A stretch of DNA of 64,000 bases. Source: Methanomicrobiales archaeon HGW-Methanomicrobiales-1 (GTDB lineage: Archaea > Halobacteriota > Methanomicrobia > Methanomicrobiales > Methanospirillaceae). The stretch lies in assembly GCA_002839675.1 (NCBI GenBank), contig PGYM01000001.1, positions 1,151,881 through 1,215,880 of the forward strand, written 5' to 3'. Both the position numbers and the translations under genes were made by a program. Under the pieces are notes generated by a model, which saw only the letters and a program-made list of their open reading frames with translations, was not told the origin of the DNA and did not search any database. Positions 16,563 through 25,315 of the stretch are shown piece after piece; position 1 is the first letter of the stretch, and each line of letters begins with the position of its first letter.

Positions 16563-18179
16563 ATGTCACAACAACTTGGCGGACAGCAGGTCCTGATTCT
16601 CAGGCAGGGAACGACACGGAACCGTGGGCAGGAAGCCCAGAACAACAATATCGCTGCGGCAAAGGCGGTGGCAAACGCAGTCCGGTCAACGCTCGGGCCA
16701 AAAGGAATGGACAAGATGATGATCGATGCCACGGGCGATATCGTGATTACCAATGATGGCGCCACCATTCTCAAACAGATGGACATTCAACACCCGGCCG
16801 CAAAGATGATGGTCGAGATCGCAAAGGCACAGGACGATGAAGTGGGCGATGGCACGACAACGGCAGTCGTCTTTGCCGGGGAACTCTTAAAGAACGCAGA
16901 AGTCCTGATCAGCCGGAAGGTTCACCCGACCGTTATTGCCGAAGGCTACCAGCACGCTGCAGCAAAAGCGCTGGAGATTCTTACAACGATTGCTATCAGC
17001 ATACAACCCACCGACAGTGCACGGCTGAAACAGATCGCAGAGACAGCAATCAGTGGCAAGGCGGCAGGGGCATACAAGGTGCTGCTCTGCGATATTGTCG
17101 TCCATGCAATCACGATGGTGGCCGATCCTGACGGTACCGTAGACATCGGGCACGTGAACATCCAGAAGAAAGTTGGCGGAAAAGTCGAAGACACTATGAT
17201 CATCGAAGGCATGGTCATCGACAAGGAACGGGCCAGCCCGGGAATGCCGCAGCTGGTCCGGAACGCAAAAGTCCTCCTCCTCAACGCGGCTCTCGAGTAC
17301 AAAAAGACGGAAGTCAACGCGAAGATCAATATCTCCCGGCCCGAGCAGGTCCAGGCATTCCTTGAAGAGGATGCACAGATGGTTCGTGTCATGGCCGACA
17401 AGATCATAGCAAGCGGTGCCACGGTTGTCATCTGCCAGAAAGGCATTGATGACACCGCCCAGCACTACCTGGCAAAAGCCGGCATATTAGCAGTCCGCCG
17501 CGTCAAGAAGAGCGATTGCGAAAATATTGCCCGGGCCACCGGGGCCACGATCATCAACAGCATCGATCTCATCACCCCGGGAGATCTCGGGAGAGCCGGC
17601 CGGGTAGAAGAGAAGAAACTCTCCGGCCATGAGATGATCTATGTCTCGGAATGCAAAAATCCCAAAGCGGTCTCGATTATAATCCGGGGCGGCTCGGAGC
17701 ACCTGATCGACGAGCTCGAACGTGCCATGCATGATGCACTAATGGTGGTCAGCGAGGTTGTAAAGGACAAAAAAATTGTCCCGGGCGGCGGGGCTCCCGA
17801 GATCGAACTCTCGCTCCAGCTGCACCGCTATGCATCTACGGTCGGGGGCCGGGTCCAGCTCGCCATCGAGGCATTTGCATCGGCACTCGAGATCATCCCG
17901 CATTCCATTGCCGAGAATGCCGGTCTCGATCCCATCGATATGATTGTCGCGATCCGGGCTGCGCATGAAGCGGGTCACCGGACCTTCGGTCTTGATGTCT
18001 ATGAGGGAAAGCCGGTCGACATGCTCAAGGCGGGCGTTGTTGAACCCCTGCGGGTGAAAAAACAGGCAGTCATGAGCGCTGCCGAGGCGGCGGTGATGAT
18101 CCTGCGCATCGACGATGTCTTTGCATCGCGGGCCTCCGGGCCTGCCGGGGGGATGCCGCCGGGTGCGGGTGACTATTGA
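16563..18179 (+). CDS. Thermosome (group II chaperonin) subunit
   Basis: A 538-residue ATP-dependent protein-folding chaperonin subunit, near the family length of 540-550. Typical sites: [12 protein letters not shown] (about residues 42-53), NDGATIL (64-70), the ATP site EVGDGTTT (90-97), and [11 protein letters not shown] (about 400). The C-terminus ends [10 protein letters not shown], shorter than the long GGM tails of some paralogues. AAGGAT precedes the ATG. The enzyme forms eight-membered double rings in the cytosol. Other subunit genes are not in this window, so whether the complex is homo- or hetero-oligomeric is open. Confidence 0.95.
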   Translation: MSQQLGGQQVLILRQGTTRNRGQEAQNNNIAAAKAVANAVRSTLGPKGMDKMMIDATGDIVITNDGATILKQMDIQHPAAKMMVEIAKAQDDEVGDGTTTAVVFAGELLKNAEVLISRKVHPTVIAEGYQHAAAKALEILTTIAISIQPTDSARLKQIAETAISGKAAGAYKVLLCDIVVHAITMVADPDGTVDIGHVNIQKKVGGKVEDTMIIEGMVIDKERASPGMPQLVRNAKVLLLNAALEYKKTEVNAKINISRPEQVQAFLEEDAQMVRVMADKIIASGATVVICQKGIDDTAQHYLAKAGILAVRRVKKSDCENIARATGATIINSIDLITPGDLGRAGRVEEKKLSGHEMIYVSECKNPKAVSIIIRGGSEHLIDELERAMHDALMVVSEVVKDKKIVPGGGAPEIELSLQLHRYASTVGGRVQLAIEAFASALEIIPHSIAENAGLDPIDMIVAIRAAHEAGHRTFGLDVYEGKPVDMLKAGVVEPLRVKKQAVMSAAEAAVMILRIDDVFASRASGPAGGMPPGAGDY

Positions 18180-18225
18180 CTATGAACACTGCACATGCAG
18201 AAAACAGGACAGGAGGGATTATCGA

Positions 18226-18519
18226 ATGAGTGTACTGGTAAAATTCCTGCAGTCAGGATCATTCCATTCCGGGGAATTCAAATCCCTGGAACTCGACCAG
18301 ATCACCAAATTCGAGATCAACCGCCAGCGCAATTCCTGTGAACTTATTGCCATTACTCCGGAAAATCCCCAGCAGAACTTCCCGTACGTGATCGCACGAA
18401 GGGACATGGAGTACAAGTTACAGGATATATTGAATGAACTCCAGAAACTCAAACAGGAAAAGAAGGATATCATCTACGAGATAACCGATGCCGAAGTCCG
18501 GCTGATTAAAAAAATATAA
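18226..18519 (+). CDS. Small hypothetical protein with coiled-coil C-terminus
   Basis: A 97-residue protein starting at the ATG that follows a strong AGGAGG (18211-18216); upstream in-frame codons overlap the thermosome end and are not used. The first half is beta-rich (LVKFLQSGSFHSGEFKSLEL). Residues 60-85 form a charged helix (LNELQKLKQEKKD) likely to be a coiled coil. It starts 46 bases after the thermosome gene and is probably on the same message. No family recognised; a link to protein quality control would be inference from position only. Confidence 0.65.
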   Translation: MSVLVKFLQSGSFHSGEFKSLELDQITKFEINRQRNSCELIAITPENPQQNFPYVIARRDMEYKLQDILNELQKLKQEKKDIIYEITDAEVRLIKKI

Positions 18520-18639
18520 CCGTTTTTTTAGGATCCGGCCCCTCATTTTTTCCGGGCAGGTACCCGGCTACATCATCGTCCCGGCCTGCAATGCCGGGCG
18601 ATGCCGGCAGCCGTCGGGACCATTCCATACCTATAACCG

Positions 18640-18963
18640 ATGAACCCCGTAATGAGATGTATGAGTCAACGACTGGATTTTATCTCCCTGCTCCGGTTAA
18701 AACGCCCGGATTTTCTTACCACCATGACACCGGAAGAGGAGGTAACAATGGGAGAGCACATCGAATATGTCAGGAACCTCTCTGCACTAGGAAATATTGC
18801 CATGAGTGGCGCAGCAGTTGACGGTTCCGTTGGCATAGTCATCTATCGCGTGGATTCGGCAGATGAGGCACGGCGGCTTTTTTATAATGATCCTGCAGTG
18901 ATCGCAGGGATCGGGTATCCCGAACTGCACCAGTTCCGGATCGGACATCTGACCGCGAGCTGA
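18640..18963 (+). CDS. YciI-like protein
   Basis: A 107-residue ferredoxin-like-fold protein resembling the YciI family. Segments are LDFISLLRLKRPDFL (strand), MTPEEEVTMGEHIEYVRNL (helix), GAAVDGSVGIVIYRVDS (strand) and EARRLFYNDPAVIAG...FRIGHL (helix and final strand). The family contains the His-Asp pair used in related chlorohydrolases, but the catalytic role of most members is unknown. Three ATG codons (18640, 18652 or 18661 region) are possible starts; none has a good ribosome site. Confidence 0.6.
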   Translation: MNPVMRCMSQRLDFISLLRLKRPDFLTTMTPEEEVTMGEHIEYVRNLSALGNIAMSGAAVDGSVGIVIYRVDSADEARRLFYNDPAVIAGIGYPELHQFRIGHLTAS

Positions 18964-19103
18964 TATTTTTTCCGGGAATTATCTGAACTCTGTAATCCCC
19001 GGTCAAATGACCCGTGGGAAAAAAGACCATTTACGAGTTCAATAATATTTACCGTGCGTTTCGGGAAAAATGTCCGAGAGGGGAATTTCCATCAGGCCCG
19101 TAA

Positions 19104-19352
19104 TCACCGGCCACCGTGGCCTTTTTTGGAATCTTTTATGTCCTGGGTAAGCTCCCGCTGCAACTCCTGGCGTTTCATCTGCTTTTTTATCTCGGCATAC
19201 ACCGTAGAAGAACTGATCCCGATGATGATTATCACCAGCATCAGGCTCACCCAGAGCATCGTTCCCTGCGAGGACATAAAGGCCGCCCAGAGTACGGTTG
19301 CAAACGCAATGAGGTAGAACAATATCCATAACCGCAGGGTGGGAAATTCCAT
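19104..19352 (-). CDS. Small membrane protein with two helices
   Basis: An 82-residue protein with two adjacent hydrophobic segments, about residues 7-27 (LWILFYLIAFATVLWAAFM) and 32-52 (MLWVSLMLVIIIIGISS), then a charged helical tail (EIKKQMKRQELQREL) on the cytosolic side. The ATG at 19352 has AAGGAT 6 bases upstream; a GTG at 19376 is an alternative. No family recognised. Confidence 0.6.
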   Translation of the reverse strand: MEFPTLRLWILFYLIAFATVLWAAFMSSQGTMLWVSLMLVIIIIGISSSTVYAEIKKQMKRQELQRELTQDIKDSKKGHGGR

Positions 19353-19525
19353 CTTGTTATCCTTTGCTGTAAACACCGGTTGAGAATCCTGCCGGTACTA
19401 TTCCTAACAGTATTTTTTCACTGCACACTATTTACATCATCCTTTATTGTTGCTGGTTATCGGATACAGGAAAAGGCGGACATTTCCGGCATCGGGAACA
19501 AAACACGATTCACATTATAAACGGG

Positions 19526-20188
19526 TTATTTTTTCGCAGCATCCAGCAATAACTGCACTAACTCTTCCGGCATGCTGGCCATAGGCACGTGGGATGTAGG
19601 CAACTCAACAAAGTTCCACTCATTTTTTGCAGCGGAAATTTTTTGCTTTGCACGATTAGTTACTGATGAAAATTCGCTTTTGGTGCAGAGGATATAGGTT
19701 TTTGGCAATGATTTTATTTTTACGGGGTCAAACTGCAGTTTTTCGACATAAGGCGCAGCCGGCTCCAGGCCGGCAAACGACAGCGGGTCACTACCGCTGG
19801 AAACAATAATGTCAAACAGTGATTGTCCCGGATCTGGCACAGCAGCATCGATATACACCAATTGGCTGATACACTCTGCCATGCGGGATGCAATGCCGGT
19901 TATTATCATCCCGCCATAACTGTGCCCGACCAGGATGACATCCCGTAAATTATTTCCGGCTATTATCGTGCAGACCTGCTCAATATGCACAGTCAGGCTG
20001 CTGCTGTGTTCGTCTTTGAGAGTCGGCGCAAAAACATGGTGGCCCTGCGCTAAAAGCACAGGCACAACAGGGTCCCAAATCCGGCCTCCCATCGTACCGT
20101 CCGGGGTATGCACAGGATCTCCCCGGGTAAGCTTGTTCCACGTTTCTGTTGTCATGTTGCCGCCATGAACCAGAACATAATTGGCCAT
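19526..20188 (-). CDS. Alpha/beta hydrolase
   Basis: A 220-residue serine hydrolase of the salicylate-esterase-like type, starting MANYVLVHGGNM, where HGG is the oxyanion-hole segment. The nucleophile lies in LVGHSYGGM (about residues 88-96), the acid in YIDAAVPD (about 115-122) and the histidine in TSHVPMASMPEEL close to the C-terminus. All three triad members are thus present. An in-frame GTG at 20200 is an alternative start. No signal peptide, so cytosolic; substrate unknown. Confidence 0.8.
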   Translation of the reverse strand: MANYVLVHGGNMTTETWNKLTRGDPVHTPDGTMGGRIWDPVVPVLLAQGHHVFAPTLKDEHSSSLTVHIEQVCTIIAGNNLRDVILVGHSYGGMIITGIASRMAECISQLVYIDAAVPDPGQSLFDIIVSSGSDPLSFAGLEPAAPYVEKLQFDPVKIKSLPKTYILCTKSEFSSVTNRAKQKISAAKNEWNFVELPTSHVPMASMPEELVQLLLDAAKK

Positions 20189-20200
20189 TTTTAAAAACAC

Positions 20201-20563
20201 TCGCTAATCAGATATTCCTGATACGACATTCTTTTTTTATCCGATAAGAGGCTGTTGCATGAAGAAAATAAAAAAATTGGAATTCTGCCAGGGTCCCGCA
20301 ACGGACAGCCGTCTCTTTTCAGGGGGAGAAAAGATCTGGGAAATAATCCAGCAGAGGTATTGACATACACCATTTCATTATTGTACCCAGTCTGGTACCG
20401 CGAAGAATGAACGCTATGTCCTGGGGGGATAGTATGAATTCACGGTATACCGGTTCAGGACAGCAGATAACTTCTCCCGCATCACGATAAGAACCGGGTG
20501 AAAAACAATAATGAGTTATAATATACGGGAAAAAATACCCACAAGCCGGAGCGTTTGAAGCAC
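20201..20563. other. Gap with the promoter of the receiver gene
   Basis: These 363 bases separate divergent genes. A 34-residue frame from the ATG at 20259 (start MKKIKKLEFC) is present but has no further support. GAGTTATAATATACG at about 20513-20527 is a good TATA box candidate for the receiver gene at 20564. Confidence 0.4.
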
Positions 20564-20956
20564 ATGACTACCGTTCTTATCGTGGATGATAATCCTGACC
20601 TCCGGGAGTTATTCGCGGCAACTCTTGTCTCATTGCAGTACAGCACCCTGACTGCCCCGGGGGGTCTGGAATGCCTGGAGATGCTGACAAAGGTCAGACC
20701 GGATATCATTCTTCTCGATGTCATGATGTGGCCCCTTGACGGGTGGCAGACGCTCAAGAAGATCAAAGAGTGCCCGGATACAAATTCAATTCCGGTCATT
20801 ATGATTACCGGTAAAGATGCTATGTATGAAGAACAGCAAAAATTTGGCAGTTATTACGCGGATTATATAACAAAGCCGGTCACCCGGGCAATTCTCCAGG
20901 AAAGAATCGAAAAGGTACTGGATACCCGTCATCATAACACCAGTCCTTCGGACTGA
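20564..20956 (+). CDS. Single-domain response regulator
   Basis: A 130-residue CheY-like receiver without an output domain. Residues 4-9 (LIVDDN) give the acidic pocket, ILLDVMMWPLDGW carries the phospho-acceptor aspartate (about residue 52), MITGK the conserved Thr/Ser position, and YITKPVT the lysine (about 105). It resembles the receiver of the tailed regulator at 4900-6350 (shared LD-MM-P-DGW and TKPVT), so the two are probably paralogues. The ATG at 20564 is chosen over an in-frame TTG at 20555. No kinase gene is adjacent, so its phosphodonor is unknown. Confidence 0.9.
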   Translation: MTTVLIVDDNPDLRELFAATLVSLQYSTLTAPGGLECLEMLTKVRPDIILLDVMMWPLDGWQTLKKIKECPDTNSIPVIMITGKDAMYEEQQKFGSYYADYITKPVTRAILQERIEKVLDTRHHNTSPSD

Positions 20957-21257
20957 AACTTCCTCATGCTCATATGAGCGTTTCCGGTCACATTCCGGTT
21001 TACCCGCCTTTTTTTGTATACAACTATTCCAAACCGGGGGATAATTCATTGGAACGTAATGTTCCCTGAACAGTTATTCCAGGCATCGAAAGGCTACCGG
21101 ATAACGCTTCAACGGAGGGCGCAATAAAAAGAAAAAAATCTAAAATATTTTAGGAGGATGGAGTTACCTGAAATTTTCCGCAATTCACGCAGGGGGAAAA
21201 ATTAGATCCCCGGGGCATAAACACACCTTCCACCCCCGCAGCAATTCCGTATCTTGC
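20957..21257. other. Gap between convergent genes
   Basis: About 300 bases with A-rich tracts and an AGGAGG at 21151-21156 that abuts an ATG of a 15-residue frame; this spacing is too tight to trust. No gene is called. Confidence 0.35.
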
Positions 21258-22148
21258 TTACCGGAACAGTTCATGCAGGGAGAACTGGTACGGGCCAAGC
21301 TTCCCATCGAAATTCGAAGCCCCGATATGGCTTGCTTTCCCGGTCTCCGCTGCTGCCCGGATACCGGCCTTCATGGCTTTTTTTATCGCCGCTTCATCCG
21401 TCCCGTTCATGACGATCTCGTAGATAGAACCCACGCCATCCGGAACAAGGGAGTCGGCAATCCTGCCTTTCAGAGTCGGGCAGAACATATGGTTGGTGCT
21501 CGCCGGCATGGGAAAGCGGTAATTTTTGGCTGCCACCTTCGACCCGCTCCTGACAATACCCCCGGCAAAACTCGTGATGATCCCTTTCATTCCTACGATT
21601 GCACCGGCTCCGGCAGTCGCAGCCGCGAGGGCGGATGGCTGGTCTTTTGCCATGATGAGGAAATTTCCCCCGGCAATTCCCTTTACGGTGCCAAACCGTT
21701 CCTCGCCTATGTACTCACCTTCCATGACGGGAATCTTCCAGCAGCTTCGCCCGCCAACACTACAGCGCTCTTCGTACCGGTCGCCGAAATAGTGCATCCG
21801 GGTAAAAAACCGCGAGCCCGCATCCGGCAGGCCGTCAAATGCGCTGGTCGTAGGTGCCGGGAGCACGCACTGGGAGATGCGTGCTGATACATTAGCTTTC
21901 ATATTCTTCTTCTCTGCACAGATCAGGACAGAAACGCCCGGTCTCCCGTCCGGAGTCTCACCTGGCAGGAGTTCGCCTTCGATTCCCGCTTCACAGGGAC
22001 ATGCGATCCGGGAGGTGGCAAAACCGGTTGCGTTCACGGCTGCAATATGTGCCCATTCCATCGTGGCCGCAGTGATAATGATCCGCGAGATCCAGACCGG
22101 GAATGCCTCGGCATAGGTATCGAGAATTTCTGTACCATTGATCTCCAT
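21258..22148 (-). CDS. ftr: Formylmethanofuran--tetrahydromethanopterin formyltransferase
   Basis: A 296-residue cytosolic enzyme of the usual length (about 297). It moves the formyl group from formylmethanofuran to N5 of tetrahydromethanopterin, the second step of CO2 reduction to methane. Family features run from the start MEINGTEILDTYAEAF through TGFATSRIACPCEAGIE, the glutamate-rich MEGEYIGEERFG, GGNFLIMA and GRIADSLVPDGVGSIYEIVMNG to the end. GAGG lies 7 bases before the ATG. The gene is second in a two-gene operon, 15 bases after a 5-formyltetrahydrofolate cyclo-ligase homologue. It is the strongest sign in the window that the organism is a methanogen or close relative. Confidence 0.95.
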   Translation of the reverse strand: MEINGTEILDTYAEAFPVWISRIIITAATMEWAHIAAVNATGFATSRIACPCEAGIEGELLPGETPDGRPGVSVLICAEKKNMKANVSARISQCVLPAPTTSAFDGLPDAGSRFFTRMHYFGDRYEERCSVGGRSCWKIPVMEGEYIGEERFGTVKGIAGGNFLIMAKDQPSALAAATAGAGAIVGMKGIITSFAGGIVRSGSKVAAKNYRFPMPASTNHMFCPTLKGRIADSLVPDGVGSIYEIVMNGTDEAAIKKAMKAGIRAAAETGKASHIGASNFDGKLGPYQFSLHELFR

Positions 22149-22163
22149 GATATCCTCATCCCC

Positions 22164-22724
22164 TCAGGGATACACGATTCCATCTTCGGTGATGATATGA
22201 TCCATGCGAACATCCGTCTCATCCAGCGGAAGGCTGTCGATCTCCTGGCAGGCAAATGCGATACCGATCTTCCGGAGGTCGGTGTACTTTTCTAAGAACC
22301 GGTCATAATACCCGGCCCCGTACCCGATCCGTCCTCCGGTCCGGTCAAAGCCGAGCATCGGGAGGATGATCGTATCCACATCCTCGCCCCGTGCCGGTAT
22401 CTCGCTGCCGATGGGTTCGGGCACGCCGAATGTGCTGGGGACAAGAGCTGCAAAATCCCGCAGGTACGAGAGCCGGAGGCTCACATCCTCTTTGACGATG
22501 ATGGGAACAACTACCGGATTGCTGCGTGCGAGCAGGGCGGTGATGATCGGCACCGTGTGGACCTCTTTTTCCTTGGAAGTATAGGCCATCACGGTCTCGC
22601 CATCTCTGATGAGGGTCATGAGGTGGCTGGAGATGATCGCGCTCTTTTTCTCCCGCTCTTCCGGTTCCATGGCGTCCTTGCGCTGCCGCAGGATATGCCG
22701 TATGCTGCTCTTCTGCTCCCGCAT
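22164..22724 (-). CDS. 5-formyltetrahydrofolate cyclo-ligase family protein
   Basis: A 186-residue member of the MTHFS family, which closes 5-formyl-folates to 5,10-methenyl-folates with ATP. RQRKDAM near the N-terminus is the phosphate-binding arginine/lysine stretch, and the hallmark GGRIGYGAGYYDRFL lies at about residues 130-144; EIDSLPLDETDVRMDHIITE is the typical end. It is first in the operon with ftr. Because the product of ftr is 5-formyl-tetrahydromethanopterin, action on that methanopterin carrier rather than on folate is plausible but inferred. The message seems leaderless: a TATA box lies 26 bases before the ATG. Confidence 0.85.
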   Translation of the reverse strand: MREQKSSIRHILRQRKDAMEPEEREKKSAIISSHLMTLIRDGETVMAYTSKEKEVHTVPIITALLARSNPVVVPIIVKEDVSLRLSYLRDFAALVPSTFGVPEPIGSEIPARGEDVDTIILPMLGFDRTGGRIGYGAGYYDRFLEKYTDLRKIGIAFACQEIDSLPLDETDVRMDHIITEDGIVYP

Positions 22725-22744
22725 GGGCAGTAGTAGAGAACCAG

Positions 22745-22755
22745 AATATTTATGC
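22745..22755 (-). promoter_or_regulatory. TATA box of the cyclo-ligase/ftr operon
   Basis: On the minus strand the sequence is GCATAAATATT. Its centre lies 26 bases before the ATG at 22724, the spacing expected for transcription beginning at the start codon. Confidence 0.5.
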
Positions 22756-22852
22756 TTTTCCGGGTTCGTTCACGAATGACCGGGGAGAGTGGCCAATGCC
22801 TCGATATCGGGATTATTCTGAAGGTGAAGAGCGGGCATCAGGCCACATTTTT

Positions 22853-23695
22853 TTATTGTTTTCTGTCATTTGCTGCCGTACTGCAAATTTTCCTAATTCT
22901 GACAGGGGTTTCATTTTCTTCCTTCTGCGTATCCTTTGCAGCCGGGATATAGAATGCATTCCGCTCCAGCGATGCATTCCGTTCCTGCGGGGGATATCTC
23001 TTCATCGATGCGGAGACATTTGTAAATACATCAAGGGCATTGTACCCGGTTCTGCTCCGGCTCATGATATTCCGGAGATCTTCCCGGGAGAACACTGACG
23101 CTATAGCGTCAAGATCTTCCCCGCAGAGATCACACAGGCCATAGATTGAGAAAATGAGAGGGATCCCTCTCCGGTCATATACCTGGGAGAGCAGTCTTTT
23201 ACCCACCTTCCTGATTAACACCGGTCTCACTCTCTTGTCGCATGCATCGATGAGGAGGTGAATCGCCATTATGCCATTGCGTTCAATTCCGGCGAGGCTC
23301 TCAAGATCTGCGACCATGAACAGAGCCGCCCTGTCGATCTTCCCGCCATTTTTTATCACATCCATTACGAAAGAGCCACCGTCAGCACAATCCGCCCTGA
23401 TGAATTCCCGCAACATACGCTCATGGTCATGGCTGAACCTGCGCTCCCCCCGTTGCATCTCGTCCACCAGCTCCTCTGCAGACAGGTACAACTCGGAGAA
23501 TAGTCTCCCCCACGCATCGGAAAGCGGGCCATATGCTGATCTCTTTGATCCCGTTTTTAAGCAGGTCTCGAATATTCCGAACAGCTCTGTTAACCCGCAG
23601 CTCTCCAGCCTTGACAGGTGGGCATTTGGCGGGAGAGTTCGGAGCATCTTCATGATTATTAATAAATTATTTTCCTCACATATCTGGATTATCAT
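22853..23695 (-). CDS. Hypothetical helical protein
   Basis: A protein of up to 280 residues; ATGs at 23653 or 23647 would give a version about 15 residues shorter, beginning at KMLRTLPPNAHL. It is predicted mostly helical. In the second half, units such as GIMAIHLLIDACDKRVRPVL and GIPLIFSIYGLCDLCG, and GYNALDVF, look like degenerate ankyrin or other helical-hairpin repeats. Four cysteines are spread without a clear motif. The C-terminal 40 residues are charged and probably disordered. No family recognised. Confidence 0.55.
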   Translation of the reverse strand: MIIQICEENNLLIIMKMLRTLPPNAHLSRLESCGLTELFGIFETCLKTGSKRSAYGPLSDAWGRLFSELYLSAEELVDEMQRGERRFSHDHERMLREFIRADCADGGSFVMDVIKNGGKIDRAALFMVADLESLAGIERNGIMAIHLLIDACDKRVRPVLIRKVGKRLLSQVYDRRGIPLIFSIYGLCDLCGEDLDAIASVFSREDLRNIMSRSRTGYNALDVFTNVSASMKRYPPQERNASLERNAFYIPAAKDTQKEENETPVRIRKICSTAANDRKQ

Positions 23696-23808
23696 TTGGT
23701 GTCCGAGGAAGATATGGAACTCTGCCCAATCGAATTGCAGAAGGGAGTGGTAACTAGGTTGTCGAAAGAAGGGGGTTGATACCTACACCCCTTTTGAGAT
23801 TTTCAATC

Positions 23809-25044
23809 TCAACATCCATTCACGAGCGACAGGAGATGGTGCCGGAAGAGATCGATTGCCTTTTTCGTTCCCACCCGTGCCCTCTCGCTGTCCTGGTAGC
23901 CCATCGTGAGGGTCATCTGCCCCCTAAACGTGCTGGTGACAAAACAGGTGGTGGGCATGTAGCCGCCCGGGTAGCAGACATAGGCACCGGTGAGCCCTTC
24001 ACAATCCGGGAGCGTGATCGGCCCGGGATTGGAGATGAAGATATCCGCAAGACCCGCTTTCTGCATGGCTGCCATCTGCTCTACCATCCGGTGTATGCAC
24101 CGGCCCTCCGGGTCACAGGCCGCATCCATCACGGCCTGCTCAGCGATGCCAATGGATTTTCCCTTGAGTTGCTTTGTCTCCTTAATGACCCGGGCAAGGA
24201 TCTCTTCCATACCCTCGCCCTCCATGCGTTCGAGCGCAAAACAGACGTTCGTGGCCTGGTTGCTCATCACCCGGGACCCGTCGTTTCTGTGCTGGCGCAG
24301 GTTAACGGGAAAGAAGATCTCAACCGGCCCCATCCGGCCCGTGAGATCGCTCATCGCAAGGAAGTAGGCCGCCATCACCGCATCATTAACATTGCCCCCG
24401 AATGTCCGGGCACGGGCACGGATTGCTTCCAGCACCGGGGTACTGATACACTCCCGGTGAAAAGTCGCAGGCTGACAGGAAGTGCCGAACGGATCGGGCC
24501 ACAGGGGGTTGATCACCAGCATATCCGGAGGTACCGGAGTTCCCGTCCGGTCCAATTCCCGGGTCCAGAGCGTATCGCGTTCCGGGATTCCTCCCTTTGC
24601 GGGACAAATGCTGCCAGGCTTCCGGTATTCCTGCAGCAGCTGGGACATAAGCGTGTGGAGACCAAACGCATCAGCAGCAGCATGAGCGAGGTTGATGACA
24701 ATCACATCCCCCGAAGGTCTTCGCAGCAGCCGCACGCGGAACTGCACCGGCCCGTAAGGATCCACCGGCCCGATGACCCGGGGATAATAATCCCCGTCGC
24801 ATTTCTCCACCTGCACGGGAGGGACACAAACATCGTTAACCATCTCCCAGAATGCCGGGCCATTTCCCCGCACCAGCCGGCTGTGAAGAATGGGATGGGC
24901 CAGGAGACATGCCTGCGCAGCCTCTTCAAGAGTGCGGGCATCGAGCCTCCGGTCAAACTCCATCACCGCACACAGGGTGGCATCACCCATGAGCCTGACG
25001 GAATCGGTGAAAAGGTCGAGGGCCGATGCCTCCCGCGTGTACAT
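23809..25044 (-). CDS. Condensation-domain (acyltransferase-like) protein
   Basis: A 411-residue stand-alone protein of the chloramphenicol-acetyltransferase / NRPS condensation / PapA-type fold (COG4908-like). The catalytic motif HHxxxD appears as AHAAADAFG (about residue 120): the first His is Ala, while the second, catalytic His and the Asp remain. The C-terminal half has FISNPGPITLP, which matches the conserved asparagine segment of the family. A TATA box 26-28 bases before the ATG at 25044 supports this start over a TTG at 25050. It probably transfers an acyl group between a thioester and an alcohol or amine; the substrate is unknown. Confidence 0.75.
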   Translation of the reverse strand: MYTREASALDLFTDSVRLMGDATLCAVMEFDRRLDARTLEEAAQACLLAHPILHSRLVRGNGPAFWEMVNDVCVPPVQVEKCDGDYYPRVIGPVDPYGPVQFRVRLLRRPSGDVIVINLAHAAADAFGLHTLMSQLLQEYRKPGSICPAKGGIPERDTLWTRELDRTGTPVPPDMLVINPLWPDPFGTSCQPATFHRECISTPVLEAIRARARTFGGNVNDAVMAAYFLAMSDLTGRMGPVEIFFPVNLRQHRNDGSRVMSNQATNVCFALERMEGEGMEEILARVIKETKQLKGKSIGIAEQAVMDAACDPEGRCIHRMVEQMAAMQKAGLADIFISNPGPITLPDCEGLTGAYVCYPGGYMPTTCFVTSTFRGQMTLTMGYQDSERARVGTKKAIDLFRHHLLSLVNGC

Positions 25045-25066
25045 GCTCAAATCAAGAAGCCCCGGG

Positions 25067-25077
25067 TTAATAAATTT
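25067..25077 (-). promoter_or_regulatory. TATA box of the condensation-domain gene
   Basis: On the minus strand AAATTTATTAA, centred about 28 bases before the ATG at 25044; consistent with a leaderless transcript. Confidence 0.45.
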
Positions 25078-25315
25078 GCACTATGAGGGAGTGAAGGTAA
25101 AAGATTGATCGTAAAAGTATGGGGATACGAGATTCCCGCACAGGTGCAACAGATTTTTTCTGAAACCATCAGATGCAAAAAGGTTAATGTGTTGCCGCAT
25201 AAAATTCACAGAAATTCTCTGGCAGGTCCTGGTAGCAAGGCAAAAAAGGGTGTCCCGGAAGATCCAGCACACCTTCCGGTTACCGGGCTGTTCCATAAAA
25301 CAAAGGAGCAATCAT

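Noticed and set aside
21157..21204. 15-residue frame directly after AGGAGG in the gap before ftr
   Set aside because: The ribosome site touches the ATG, and the frame is too short to judge.
25105..25315. Frame upstream of the first carboxylesterase
   Set aside because: The lipoprotein signal with a clear AAAGGAG site begins at 25316; the upstream residues have no protein character.
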